Positions 1-9,278 are shown, numbered from the stretch's first letter. The stretch is DNA of 25,771 nucleotides from CAZLBC01 sp964557575 (GCA_964557575.1 CAZLBC010000071.1:1-25771), one strand, 5' to 3'. Numbers and translations are program-made. The notes: generated by a model not told the origin, from the sequence alone.

Positions 1-528
1 GGGGACGTTAAAGGGGCGTTATACGCAATAGCTTACAAAAAATTGAAGGCCAACGATGAAGGGTTAATACAATATTATGGACATCGCCATGGTAAATACA
101 GATTAACGTACAGGGCACCTTATTCATACACAAGTAGACATAATAAAAATATAATAGTAAAGAATAACGAACCTGTAAGTGTAATATGGAGACTCAAACA
201 GCCACCGCTTATAAGCGCATCAATTTATTTAAAAACAAATACAGGATTGCGTAAGTTTAAAGTTCTGAATGATATATTTTGTGAAACCTACACCAATGAT
301 GGTGAGGTAGTTGACAGGTGGATGCATGGGCTTGGGGGTAATGAGAAATGTCAGATTGTCGTAAATAAAGAAGAATTTCACTTTACAAAAGGAAATATGC
401 TTGCTACGAGAATAGTTTTTAAATTGCCATATGAATTAAGGGGCAAATACAGTATTATTAAAAATAAGAGTGTACAATTGACAACCAGTAATGATCAAGG
501 GGTGAGAGTTATAGTTGAACGAAAGTGA
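1..528 (+). CDS. Hypothetical protein, 3' part of gene (5' end outside window)
   Basis: The frame is open from base 1 with no stop, so the gene begins upstream of the window; the TTG at 43 is only the first possible start inside it. About 175 residues are visible. They are rich in Lys, Asn, Tyr, Val and Ile, with alternating hydrophobic/polar stretches that suggest a beta-rich fold. I see no recognisable motif, no membrane helix and no Cys cluster, and I do not recognise the family. Codons are AT-rich, unlike the GC-rich genes from base 1750 onward, so the piece looks foreign to the rest of the window. Its stop (526-528) overlaps the start of the next gene (TTG at 515), so the two are probably co-transcribed and translationally coupled. 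Function unknown. Confidence 0.6.
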   Translation, partial: GDVKGALYAIAYKKLKANDEGLIQYYGHRHGKYRLTYRAPYSYTSRHNKNIIVKNNEPVSVIWRLKQPPLISASIYLKTNTGLRKFKVLNDIFCETYTNDGEVVDRWMHGLGGNEKCQIVVNKEEFHFTKGNMLATRIVFKLPYELRGKYSIIKNKSVQLTTSNDQGVRVIVERK

Positions 529-2713
529 ACTATTTATGGCGATAACGCGTTATGCCAACTGGGGCGCACGATTGAAAATAGTTATATGCGTAAAAGTGGC
601 AGTGGTGGTGCTATATGCCGCCTTGCCGAGTGACGGGTCGGATGCGGCTTTGGCTGAACCCGTGATAGTAGGAAGTATTTCCAGGTACAATACGCCGTTA
701 ATCAAAGCACTCAAAAATGAATTCGTCGCATTACATGGCCATCCCGAAGAGTCGCTCAGATTAAAAAACTGGCATTCCGGCAAAAACATGTCCTATTTTG
801 TCGACGGTGATTGTGACATTCTTGTGCATTATATCCACCCACTAACCCTATATGAGCGTTTGTGGTTGATCCAGAGATTTCCCAAAAAGCATGAATCAAT
901 CAACAAGTACTATGTTGGACAGTATCGCGTGATTATATTAAGCAAAACGTCTCATAATATCGACAAAATGACTGTCGGAGATGCTCGTAAATTATGCTTT
1001 AAAGCCGAACATATTCGACGCTCCAATACTTTTTATTCTGCTACTACTTATAAAAAGCACTTGGCATATTATGATAAACTTGATACGGACCTTATAAATT
1101 GGCCACGAAGTGCGGGTCCTTATGACAGAATCAAGGTGCTGTGCGCTCTGCGGGCTCACCGCAGTAACACATATTTATCCAAGCTTAGAAATAATAACAC
1201 TGATATATACGCATGCGATTATATTTCAAACGTGTGGTTTAATGTGTATGGTGGATGGTCAGGTACACGGCCTACCAAAATTATTACTACACAATACTTT
1301 CTGCTGATAAATACTGATGAGGATAAACTTGACAAATGCTGGTCAGGTCCACACTGGAATGTCATGAATATTCCTGAACCTAAGCCGAATGGTGATATTA
1401 TTGAACAGGTGCATAATGACTCACGCGCTTTCGGGCTGATTCTGTGTGATGGTCGGGAGATAAAACATAATGATATACAGATAGTAGCCATTAGAAAAGC
1501 AGATAGGGATAAGTACGCGGCGATTGAGCAGAAACAAAAGATTCATAATCAAGTGGACTATTCGATGGCCGATTGTATCAAGCCGAGTCTCAAACCCATA
1601 ATCCAAAAGGATTATCCCCTCACGGAACCGCTGGTTCTCTATTTACATCCGGATGCGCCCAACATCGCAAAAGACTTTTGCGAGTTTTGTGTGTCTGATG
1701 CGGCAGGAAAAATAGCCGATGATTATAACATCATCACCCCCTGGCACGAAAAGCAGTATTACGCCGACCAGCGGGTAAAGGCCATGAAGGCGGGGAAGGG
1801 CGAACATATCCGCATGATCGGCGACGCCGTCTTCGCGGAAGCCGCGCAGGACCTGGCGGTGGCCTACGTGCGGGCGCAAAAGCCGATTCAACTGCACTAC
1901 GTACCGCGTGCGCCGGGTATAGACGCCGGTTACATAAACCGCTTCGTCACTGCCGCCAAACGTAAGCCGGACTACGACATGCCGCTGTTTCTCTGCCGCG
2001 GGCCGATGGCATCGGATGGCGAAAAGGACCTCTCCGGCCTGAAACAGTACAAGCTCGCGGCGTCCGCGCCCGTCGTGGTGGTCAACGAGGGAAGCGATAT
2101 TCAATCCCTTACCCCCACCGCGGTGAAGAAGATATTCACCGGCCGGGTCAGACAATGGGACGCGGTATCGAGTATGCCCGGTCGTATCGACGCCTGCACG
2201 CTGAAAAAGGATCCCGCCGTCGGCCGGTATGTCAGCCGGCACCGGGTCGGCGGCAATCCGCCCGCGATTCATCGTTGCGGTGACCGCCGGGCACTCTTCG
2301 GGCGTATTGCCTCCGACGTGAAGGCGATCGGCCTGGTCGGCGCCGCGCAACTGGCCGGAGACCGGGATACCCGGCTCAAAGGCCTGCGGGTCGTGCCGAT
2401 CGAGGGTGCGGAGGGGCCGGTGGTGCCGGGCGCGAAGACCATTATGTCCGGGGCCTATCCACTGGCCGCGGGGGTGTACGTATGTGTTGCCGGGGACGTC
2501 GGCGAAGCCGCCGCAGACTTTGTGGCGTTTTTGCGATCCAGGGATGCGCAGGCGGCCTTCGAGGCGTGCGGTATGATCACCGCCGCGACCCGTCTCGGGT
2601 TCCCCCGTGGCGGGGCGGCCGCAGCGCCGGGGATGCCGGCCGGCACGGAGGCGGGCGGCGCGAGTGATCAGGATCAAACCGATTCGGTGCAGGGCATGAA
2701 CAAGGAAGAATAG
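515..2713 (+). CDS. Exported protein with two tandem PstS-like substrate-binding domains
   Basis: This is probably a periplasmic or surface phosphate/oxyanion-binding protein. A hydrophobic segment at residues 20-35 followed by small residues looks like a signal peptide. Residues about 47-408 form one PBP-like unit: a Y-V-G-x-Y-R-V-I-I segment, then M-T-V-G-D-A-R-K, ending in a YPLTEPLVLYLHPD segment. Residues about 430-700 form a second unit with the very PstS-like IQSLTPTAVKKIFTGRVRQW and a terminal YPLAAGVYV...FVAFLRS segment. The mature protein has about 14 Cys, unusual for PstS. The TTG at 515 has a good Shine-Dalgarno (GGGGTGAG, spacing 8); the in-frame ATG at 536 is an alternative and also leaves a signal peptide. 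Base composition changes from AT-rich to GC-rich near residue 408, between the two domains. No pstCAB or phoU genes are adjacent, so transport is not implied; sensing or scavenging is possible. The PBP fold is fairly sure for the second unit, less so for the first. Confidence 0.7.
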   Translation: MNESELFMAITRYANWGARLKIVICVKVAVVVLYAALPSDGSDAALAEPVIVGSISRYNTPLIKALKNEFVALHGHPEESLRLKNWHSGKNMSYFVDGDCDILVHYIHPLTLYERLWLIQRFPKKHESINKYYVGQYRVIILSKTSHNIDKMTVGDARKLCFKAEHIRRSNTFYSATTYKKHLAYYDKLDTDLINWPRSAGPYDRIKVLCALRAHRSNTYLSKLRNNNTDIYACDYISNVWFNVYGGWSGTRPTKIITTQYFLLINTDEDKLDKCWSGPHWNVMNIPEPKPNGDIIEQVHNDSRAFGLILCDGREIKHNDIQIVAIRKADRDKYAAIEQKQKIHNQVDYSMADCIKPSLKPIIQKDYPLTEPLVLYLHPDAPNIAKDFCEFCVSDAAGKIADDYNIITPWHEKQYYADQRVKAMKAGKGEHIRMIGDAVFAEAAQDLAVAYVRAQKPIQLHYVPRAPGIDAGYINRFVTAAKRKPDYDMPLFLCRGPMASDGEKDLSGLKQYKLAASAPVVVVNEGSDIQSLTPTAVKKIFTGRVRQWDAVSSMPGRIDACTLKKDPAVGRYVSRHRVGGNPPAIHRCGDRRALFGRIASDVKAIGLVGAAQLAGDRDTRLKGLRVVPIEGAEGPVVPGAKTIMSGAYPLAAGVYVCVAGDVGEAAADFVAFLRSRDAQAAFEACGMITAATRLGFPRGGAAAAPGMPAGTEAGGASDQDQTDSVQGMNKEE

Positions 2714-2751
2714 ACAATACCCGAATCGGCGGAGGGTGACGGCGTCGGGGG

Positions 2752-2797
2752 CCTGCCGTTCGATTAGGCGTGGATTTCTACGCAGAATCACGGCAGG
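2752..2797. repeat. Nested inverted repeat between convergent genes
   Basis: The perfect 8-bp arms CCTGCCGT (2752-2759) and ACGGCAGG (2790-2797) enclose a second 4-bp pair, GCGT (2768-2771) and ACGC (2780-2783). The element sits between the convergent ends of the PBP-like gene (2713) and cusA (2915), where a bidirectional terminator would be expected. Neither side has a run of T, so it is not a textbook intrinsic terminator. The remaining bases of this 201-bp gap show nothing else I can name. Confidence 0.4.
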
Positions 2798-2914
2798 GTA
2801 GATTCATCGTTCGGTGGACGGAATAATTGTGACGGATGTATGCATAACTCGTGTCCTGCGGGTTAACACGGCTATCCAAAACCACAGCTTTCACGATCTG
2901 TTGAATTGCTGTCG

Positions 2915-5900
2915 TCAGGAAGATGGCCCGGCGGTAACCGGTTGGACGCCATCGCCGTCATCGGCCGCGCCCTCCGCCTCCCTCCCCAGCTTCCGCTCTT
3001 CGATCCAGCAGTAGAGGACGGGGACGAAGAACACCGACAGCAGGACCAGCAGCATGCCGCCGAACGACGGGATGGCCATGGGGACCATCACGTCGCTGCC
3101 GCGGCCCGTGGCGGTCAGTACCGGCACCAGGGCGAGGATCGTCGTCGCCGACGTCATCAGGCAGGGCCTGATCCGCCGCAGGGCCGCGGTCATCGTCGCG
3201 TCCCTGACGCCCGCCACCGTGTCCGGCCGCTCGTCGCGGAAGACCTGCCGGAGATAGGTCGACTGGATGACCCCGTTGTCGGTCGCGATGCCGAAGAGGG
3301 CCAGGAAGCCGACCCACACCGCCACCGAGAGGTTCATCGGGTGGACCTGGAAGAGGGTCCGCATCTCGACCCCGAAGACGCCGACGTCCAGAAACCATGG
3401 CTGCCCGTAGAGCCAGAGGAGGATGAACCCGCCCGACCAGGCCACGAAGATCCCCGAGAACACCAGGACCGTGGTGGAGAGCGACTTGAACTGGAAGTAG
3501 AGGATCAGGAGAATAATAAACAGGGCTACCGGGAGCACCACCACCAGGGTCTTCTGCGAGCGGACCTGGTTTTTGTAATTGCCGGCGAAGGCGTAGCTGA
3601 CGCCCGCCGGTATCGTGAATTCTCCCGCGTCCCGCTTTTCCCGGAGGTACGACTGCGCCCGCTCGACGACGTCCACCTCGGCCGTGCCGGGTTTCTTGTC
3701 GAACAGGACGTAGCCGACGGGAAAAGTGTCCTCGCTCTTGATTACCTGCGGGCCGCGGACGTAGCGGATCTCCGCCAGTTCCGCGATCGGGACCTGCACC
3801 CCCTCGGCGCCCGGGACCAGGATGCGGCCGATGGTGTCGATGCGGTCCCGCAGCTCGCGGAGGTACCGGACCCGGACCGGGAAACGCTCCCGGCCCTCCA
3901 CCGTGTGGGTGACCGTCCGACCCCCGACGGCGATCTCCACGATGTCCTGGAACTCGCGGATCTTGACCCCGTAGCGGGCGAGGGCCGTGCGGTCGGGGTG
4001 GATCTCCAGGTAGGGCTTGCCGATGATCCGGTCGGCGATCACCGCCGCCGGCTCGACGCCGGGGACCTCCTTCAGCAGCCGCTCCAGTTGCAGGCCGACG
4101 CTTTCGATGGTTGCCAGGTCGGGGCCCTTGACCTTGATGCCCATCGGCGCCCGCATGCCGCTCTGGAGCATGACGATCCGGGCCTTGATCGGCATCAGCT
4201 TCGGGGCCGACGTGGTGCCCGGGATGTCGCCGGCCGCGACGATCGCGTCCCAGATGTCGTCGGGGGTGCGTATCTCCGGTCGCCATTGGCGGTAGGGATA
4301 GCCGGCGGCGTCCGCTATGAGTTTGCCGTCCGTGTCGACGGCGAAGCGATTGCCCGCGCCGTCGACCACCGCCGACCGGCCCTTCGCGGCGAGACGGTAC
4401 TTGATCCGGTTACCCGCGTCGTCGGTGATGTACTCGGGCGTGTAGTTGATGACCGTCTCGATCATGGAGATCGGCGCGGGATCAAGGGGCGTCTCGGCCC
4501 GCCCGATCTTGCCGACCACCGAGTCGATTTCGGGGATGGCGTTGAAGGCCCGGTCCTGCTTCGAGAGGATGTCCATGGCCTCGCCGATGGAGGCGTGGGT
4601 CATGGTGGTGGGCATGTAGAGGAAGGACCCCTCGTCGAGGTCCGGCATGAACTCACGGCCGAGGCCGGGGAAGCGCTCGGATGCCCCGATCCAGTAGTCG
4701 TGGCTGCGGACCGCCTGCGGGTCGCCGCCGGCCTTCTCGACGGCGGCGGGGATGAAGCCGAAGATCGTCTCGAACCCCAGCCAGCACAGGCCGCCGAAGA
4801 GGAGCACCGCCGCGGTTATCGACAGGAAGGCCGCCTTGTATGCCAGGCACCACCGCAGGAGGTGCGGGTATGCCCACTGGAACAGCCTGAAGAAGCCCAG
4901 CAGGCCGCCGACGAGCAGGGCGACGAACAGGAAGTTCCGGGTCGGCCCGCGGGAGGCGCCCAGGGGCTCCCAGTGACCGGCGAGGAGGACGGCGACAAGG
5001 AAGACCGTCGCCCCGGCGGCGGCCAGGGGACCGATCCGGCGGAGGCGGCCGGGGAGTTTCTCTTCCCGCAGCTTGTAGAGCCCGAAGAGCAGGAGGACGG
5101 TGCCGGCAATCGCGACCGGGAACGAGCCGCGGAAAAAGATCCCGTGGACCGCCAGGAGGAGGCCGAGGGCGCCGATGCCGCCGAACAGGCTGCCCCGCAG
5201 TCGCCGGCCGGAGATCCGTCCGCAGAACAGGAGCTGTGCGGCGGCCGGGAGGACGGTCAGGGCGATGACGATCGAGGCGATCAGGGCAAAGGTCTTGGTG
5301 AACGCCAGGGGCTTGAACAGCTTGCCCTCCGCGCCGATCATGGTGAAGACCGGGAGGAAGCTGACCACGGTCGTGGCCACGGCGGTCAGGACCGCCCCGC
5401 CGACCTCGCTGGCGGCCCGGTGGACCGTCTCCAGGCGGGGCTCGTCCGGCGGCGCCTTCTCGATGTGGCGGAGGATGTTCTCGCAGACCACGATCCCCAT
5501 GTCCACGATCGTCCCGATGGCGATGGCGATACCCGAGAGGGCGACGATGTTGGCGTCCACGCCGAACTGTTTCATCGCGATGAAGCAGAGCAGGACCGCC
5601 AGGGGGAGCATCGCCCCGATCAGGGCGCTGGAGCGGAGGTGAAGGACCATCAGAATCACCACGATGAAGGTGATCAGGATCTCCTCGACCAGGGCGGTCG
5701 AGAGGGTGCCGAGCGTCTCGTGGATCAGGCCGGTCCGGTCGTAGAAGGGCACCACGGTGACCCGGCTGGTCGTGAGCCATGCCGGGCGGTCGGCGGCGGG
5801 GGTGTTGTCGATGAGCTTCAGCCACGCCTCCTGGTTCAGTTCACCCGGGCCGGCGTAGGCCGCGAAGCCCCGGTCCTCGGCGAACGCCCGGACGGTCGCG

Positions 5901-6973
5901 CGGTCGGTTCCCGCGGCGACCACCGCCTTCCGGGGCAGGCCCGGGGCGATCTCGTCGATTTTCGCCTTGACGTTCTCGATCACCGCGAGGGGGTTTTTCC
6001 CGTACCGGGCGACGACCACGCCGCCGACGGCCTCCGCGCCGTCCTTGTCGAGCGCGCCCCGCCTGAGGGCGGGGCCGAGGGTGACGGTCGCGACGTGCTC
6101 GACCATCACCGGGGTATTGTCGCGGACCGCCACCACGCTCTTTTCGATGTCCGCGACCCGCTCGATGAATCCCACGCCCCGCACGAAGTACTCCGTCCGG
6201 TTCATCTCGATGGTCTTGGCCCCCACGTCGATGTTGGCGTTCTTGACCGCGGAGACGATCTGCGGCAGCGTGACGCCGTAGGCCCGCATCGCGTCGGGAT
6301 CGACGTCGACCTGGTACTCGCGAACGAATCCGCCGACCGAGGCGACCTCGCTGACCCCGCCGGCCGACATCAGCGAATAGCGGACGTACCAGTCCTGGAT
6401 GGTGCGGAGTTGCTCGGGATTCCAGCCGCCGACCGGGTTGCCGTCGGGGTCCCGGCCCTCGATGGTGTACCAGAAGATCTGCCCGAGCGCGGTGGAGTCG
6501 GGACCGAGCCGGGGGCGGGTGCCGGCGGGGTAGTCCCGGCCGGGGACCAGGCTGTTGAGTTCCTCCAGGATACGGGTGCGGGAAGGGTAGAACCCGATGT
6601 CCTCCGCGAAGATGATGTAGACGGTGGAGAAGCCGAACATCGAGTAACTGCGGATGCTCTCGACGCCGGGGATGCCCTGGAGGGCGACGGTCAGCGGGTA
6701 GGATATCTGGTCTTCGACGTCGCGGGGCGACCGGCCCGGCCAGCGGGTGAAGATGATCTGCTGGTTCTCGCCGATATCGGGTATGGCGTCGGTCGGCACC
6801 GGGCGGCGGGGCAGCCAGTCGGGGACCCAGTCGAAGGGGGCGACGGAGACGCCCCAGACGACGATGACCGCGAGCAGCAGGGCCACGACCAGCTTGTTCT
6901 CCAGGCACAGGCGTATCAGCCGGCCCGTGAGGGAGTTCTGCTCGGCGGTCGGGGTGGGCCGGTTGTCATTCAT
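2915..6973 (-). CDS. cusA: CusA/CzcA-type heavy-metal RND efflux pump (Cu/Ag type)
   Basis: This is the inner-membrane proton-driven pump of a CusCBA tripartite system that expels Cu(I)/Ag(I) from periplasm and cytoplasm. It has 1352 residues, compared with about 1050 for E. coli CusA. TM1 lies at about 28-45. The proton-relay helix reads GIAIAIGTIVDMGIVVCEN, with D491 and E498 at the places of the essential CusA acidic residues. Three Met align by context with the CusA copper ligands: M787 in LYMP, M837 in ISMIET and M935 in IVMLQSG. The extra length includes about 120 residues at 583-705 with four additional hydrophobic segments (about 596-614, 618-635, 647-666, 680-700), plus inserts near 360-410 and 850-900. 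The start ATG overlaps the cusB stop by 8 bases, so it is the last gene of cyt-cusC-cusB-cusA. The family is certain; copper rather than zinc specificity is inferred from the three Met and from the neighbours. Confidence 0.93.
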   Translation of the reverse strand: MNDNRPTPTAEQNSLTGRLIRLCLENKLVVALLLAVIVVWGVSVAPFDWVPDWLPRRPVPTDAIPDIGENQQIIFTRWPGRSPRDVEDQISYPLTVALQGIPGVESIRSYSMFGFSTVYIIFAEDIGFYPSRTRILEELNSLVPGRDYPAGTRPRLGPDSTALGQIFWYTIEGRDPDGNPVGGWNPEQLRTIQDWYVRYSLMSAGGVSEVASVGGFVREYQVDVDPDAMRAYGVTLPQIVSAVKNANIDVGAKTIEMNRTEYFVRGVGFIERVADIEKSVVAVRDNTPVMVEHVATVTLGPALRRGALDKDGAEAVGGVVVARYGKNPLAVIENVKAKIDEIAPGLPRKAVVAAGTDRATVRAFAEDRGFAAYAGPGELNQEAWLKLIDNTPAADRPAWLTTSRVTVVPFYDRTGLIHETLGTLSTALVEEILITFIVVILMVLHLRSSALIGAMLPLAVLLCFIAMKQFGVDANIVALSGIAIAIGTIVDMGIVVCENILRHIEKAPPDEPRLETVHRAASEVGGAVLTAVATTVVSFLPVFTMIGAEGKLFKPLAFTKTFALIASIVIALTVLPAAAQLLFCGRISGRRLRGSLFGGIGALGLLLAVHGIFFRGSFPVAIAGTVLLLFGLYKLREEKLPGRLRRIGPLAAAGATVFLVAVLLAGHWEPLGASRGPTRNFLFVALLVGGLLGFFRLFQWAYPHLLRWCLAYKAAFLSITAAVLLFGGLCWLGFETIFGFIPAAVEKAGGDPQAVRSHDYWIGASERFPGLGREFMPDLDEGSFLYMPTTMTHASIGEAMDILSKQDRAFNAIPEIDSVVGKIGRAETPLDPAPISMIETVINYTPEYITDDAGNRIKYRLAAKGRSAVVDGAGNRFAVDTDGKLIADAAGYPYRQWRPEIRTPDDIWDAIVAAGDIPGTTSAPKLMPIKARIVMLQSGMRAPMGIKVKGPDLATIESVGLQLERLLKEVPGVEPAAVIADRIIGKPYLEIHPDRTALARYGVKIREFQDIVEIAVGGRTVTHTVEGRERFPVRVRYLRELRDRIDTIGRILVPGAEGVQVPIAELAEIRYVRGPQVIKSEDTFPVGYVLFDKKPGTAEVDVVERAQSYLREKRDAGEFTIPAGVSYAFAGNYKNQVRSQKTLVVVLPVALFIILLILYFQFKSLSTTVLVFSGIFVAWSGGFILLWLYGQPWFLDVGVFGVEMRTLFQVHPMNLSVAVWVGFLALFGIATDNGVIQSTYLRQVFRDERPDTVAGVRDATMTAALRRIRPCLMTSATTILALVPVLTATGRGSDVMVPMAIPSFGGMLLVLLSVFFVPVLYCWIEERKLGREAEGAADDGDGVQPVTAGPSS

Positions 6974-9278
6974 CGCCGTCCCCGGAATCTCCGCCGGGCA
7001 CCGATTCGTAGACCTCCTCGACCGCGCCGCACCGGAGCATGGATGCGCCGAAATACGGGTTGGCGACCTGTTTGTTATCCTGGAGCCAGACCGCGCCGCG
7101 GTCGTCGAATGCCATCGGGCACCTGACGCGGTAGAGGGGGGCGGGCAGCGGTGAGCCGAAGCGGCCGGCCGCCGCGGCGATCTGCTCGGAGAGGCCGTCG
7201 AAAGACCGCCGGCCCGCCGCGATGCCCTTCGCCGCCGCCAGATCGGCGAAGGTCTTTTTCAGGCCGGCGGCGATCTTTTTCCAGGCGGCGCGGTCTTTTT
7301 CGCCGGCTGGTGCGCGGTCGATGTTTTCCAGGGCCGCCCGTCCGTTCGCCGCGGCGGCGGCCACGCCTTCCAGCGTGTCGCCGGCGAGTAGTTCGGCAAT
7401 GCGGAGGTAGCTCTTGAATACCGGCGCCAGGTCGCGGGCGAACGCCGCGTCTTTCTTCGGCCGTTCGGTCTTGCCGGATTCGAGGCGGAAGTTCGCCGTC
7501 ATCCCGGCGACGTTTCGTTTCAGGGAGGCCGCCGCCGACGCCAGGTCGGCCGGCGTCAGGGCCGTGCGGCCCGCCGCGGCGTCGTTGGACAGCCGCATGG
7601 CGTACTCGTACCACAGTGCGGCGGCCCGGCCGGCAAGCTGCTCGGCGTCCACGGCCTCCACCATGGTTCCGAGCTTCGCGAACCGGGCGCGGATCTCGTC
7701 GCTGCGGTCGCCCTTCCGGACCGCGGCGGCGATCGCGCGGCCGGTTTCCGCCAGGCGGCCCGCCTGGTGGACGAAGAGCGAGGGCAGGTCGTCGGGGTCG
7801 GGCTTTTCGCCGGTGACCTCGACGTTCATCATGCTCGGTTTGGCCTCGATCTGGAGGGCGCTGTCGATCTTGAAGTTACCCCGCGTCACCACCGTTTCGC
7901 CCTCTTTCAGGCCCGACCGCACCAGGTACCAGTCGCCGGCGCGGGGTCCCAGGACGATCTCCCGTCCCGCAAAGGCGGGGCGGTCGGCGCCGGGAATTTC
8001 GACGTAGACCACCGCCCGCTCGCCGGTGACCAGGGGGGCGGATGCGGGGATGACCAGGGGCTTCTCGGCCGTCTCGGGGTCCGCGGTAGCGTAGCCCAGC
8101 GTTGCGGCGCCCGCCAGCGGCATCCCGCAGATCGCGCAGTCGCCGGCGGTGTCCTCGACCACGCTGGGGTGCATGGGGCATATCCACTTGCCGGCCATGC
8201 CGGGGGCCATGACTTTACCCCCGGCGGCAATTTGGCTGCGGAGAACGGCGCGGACGAACATGCCGGGCTTCAGGAGCCCGTCCTCGTTGGGGACGTTGAG
8301 GCGGACCGTGATCGTGCGAGTGGTGCGGTCCAGGACCGGGTCGATGAAGGATACCCGGCCGGTGAACCTTCTGCCGGGGCAGGACTCGGTGGTGAATGCG
8401 ACGTCCTGGCCGTAGTGAATCCACGGGAGGTCCGATTCGTAGGCATCGAGCCGCACCCACATCACGGACAGGTCCGCGACGGTGTAGATGCGGGTGCCGG
8501 TGTCGACGTACATGCCCTCCTCGGCGTGCTTGTGGATGACGATCCCGGCGGCCGGCGCGTAGATCGTCAGGTGGTCGGACGGTTTTCCGCTCTTCTCGAT
8601 CTCCGTGACCTGCTTTTTGGTCAGGCCCAGCAGGCGGAGTTTTTCCCGGGCGGCCTCCAGCGTCGCCCGCGTGGTCTCGCGGACGATCCCGCCGCCGGTG
8701 CTGCCGAGTTCCCGCACGGCTCGGGCGGCCTGTATGAGTTCCTCCTGTGCCGCCAGCAGTGCCGGGCTGTAGATGGAGACCATGTGGTCGCCCTTCTTGA
8801 CGGGGACGCCGGTGTAATCCACGTATAGGCGGTCGAGCCGGCCCGGGACCCGGGCGGCTATGTCTTCGAGCCGGGTCTCGTCGTAGTCGACCTTCCCGAC
8901 CATCCGGACCTCCGCGGTAACCAACCGCCGCACGACCGGGGCGGTGCGGATATCCATCAGGGCGGCGGCGGCCTCGCTGGTCGCGAATTCCCGCAGCCCT
9001 TCCGCGGCGGACTTCTTGACGGGCACCAGGTCCATCGAGCAGATCGGGCACGTGTCTCCCTTCTTGCCGCGGATCTGCGGGTGCATCGAACAGGTCCATT
9101 CCTGCCCGGTTTCGGCGGGGGCGGCCGCCGCGCCGGTGGCCGTCCCGCCGTCCCCGCCGCCCCCGGGGGCGATGAGTGCGTGGAGGAGGAACCCGGCAAC
9201 CAGGAGCAGGACAACGGCGGCGATCATGCCCGCGCGGCGCCCGGCGGCCTTCAGTATATGCGTCAGTTTATCGTTCAT
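6966..9278 (-). CDS. cusB: CusB-type periplasmic adaptor with two heavy-metal-binding domains and a DUF3347 tail
   Basis: This membrane-fusion protein bridges CusA and CusC and hands metal to the pump. From the ATG at 9278 it has 770 residues; that start is preceded by AAGGA with spacing 8 and is preferred over an in-frame ATG 27 bases upstream. Order of parts: N-terminal membrane anchor (19-36); a first metal-binding domain at 61-86 (WTCSMHP...CPICSM); barrel and lipoyl-like segments (about 110-170 and 235-350) around a helical hairpin; a second metal-binding domain at 365-387 (WICPMHP...CAICGM) inserted before the last adaptor segment; a long Ala-rich helical stretch (500-705); and a C-terminal segment at 715-752 (RCPMAFDDRGAVWL...NPYFGASMLRCG) typical of DUF3347. 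Most CusB proteins carry one metal-binding domain or none, so this adaptor has at least three potential metal sites. It overlaps cusC by 11 bases and cusA by 8. Confidence 0.92.
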   Translation of the reverse strand: MNDKLTHILKAAGRRAGMIAAVVLLLVAGFLLHALIAPGGGGDGGTATGAAAAPAETGQEWTCSMHPQIRGKKGDTCPICSMDLVPVKKSAAEGLREFATSEAAAALMDIRTAPVVRRLVTAEVRMVGKVDYDETRLEDIAARVPGRLDRLYVDYTGVPVKKGDHMVSIYSPALLAAQEELIQAARAVRELGSTGGGIVRETTRATLEAAREKLRLLGLTKKQVTEIEKSGKPSDHLTIYAPAAGIVIHKHAEEGMYVDTGTRIYTVADLSVMWVRLDAYESDLPWIHYGQDVAFTTESCPGRRFTGRVSFIDPVLDRTTRTITVRLNVPNEDGLLKPGMFVRAVLRSQIAAGGKVMAPGMAGKWICPMHPSVVEDTAGDCAICGMPLAGAATLGYATADPETAEKPLVIPASAPLVTGERAVVYVEIPGADRPAFAGREIVLGPRAGDWYLVRSGLKEGETVVTRGNFKIDSALQIEAKPSMMNVEVTGEKPDPDDLPSLFVHQAGRLAETGRAIAAAVRKGDRSDEIRARFAKLGTMVEAVDAEQLAGRAAALWYEYAMRLSNDAAAGRTALTPADLASAAASLKRNVAGMTANFRLESGKTERPKKDAAFARDLAPVFKSYLRIAELLAGDTLEGVAAAAANGRAALENIDRAPAGEKDRAAWKKIAAGLKKTFADLAAAKGIAAGRRSFDGLSEQIAAAAGRFGSPLPAPLYRVRCPMAFDDRGAVWLQDNKQVANPYFGASMLRCGAVEEVYESVPGGDSGDGDE

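Noticed and set aside
1643..2791. 382-residue minus-strand open frame opposite the GC-rich half of the PBP-like gene
   Set aside because: Appears only where GC content is high, has no motif, and the plus strand has PstS-like motifs there.
2906..7126. 1406-residue open frame on the plus strand opposite cusA and the end of cusB
   Set aside because: Low-complexity Arg/Asp/Gly/Val-rich product typical of the antisense frame of a GC-rich gene; the minus strand has clear CusA motifs.
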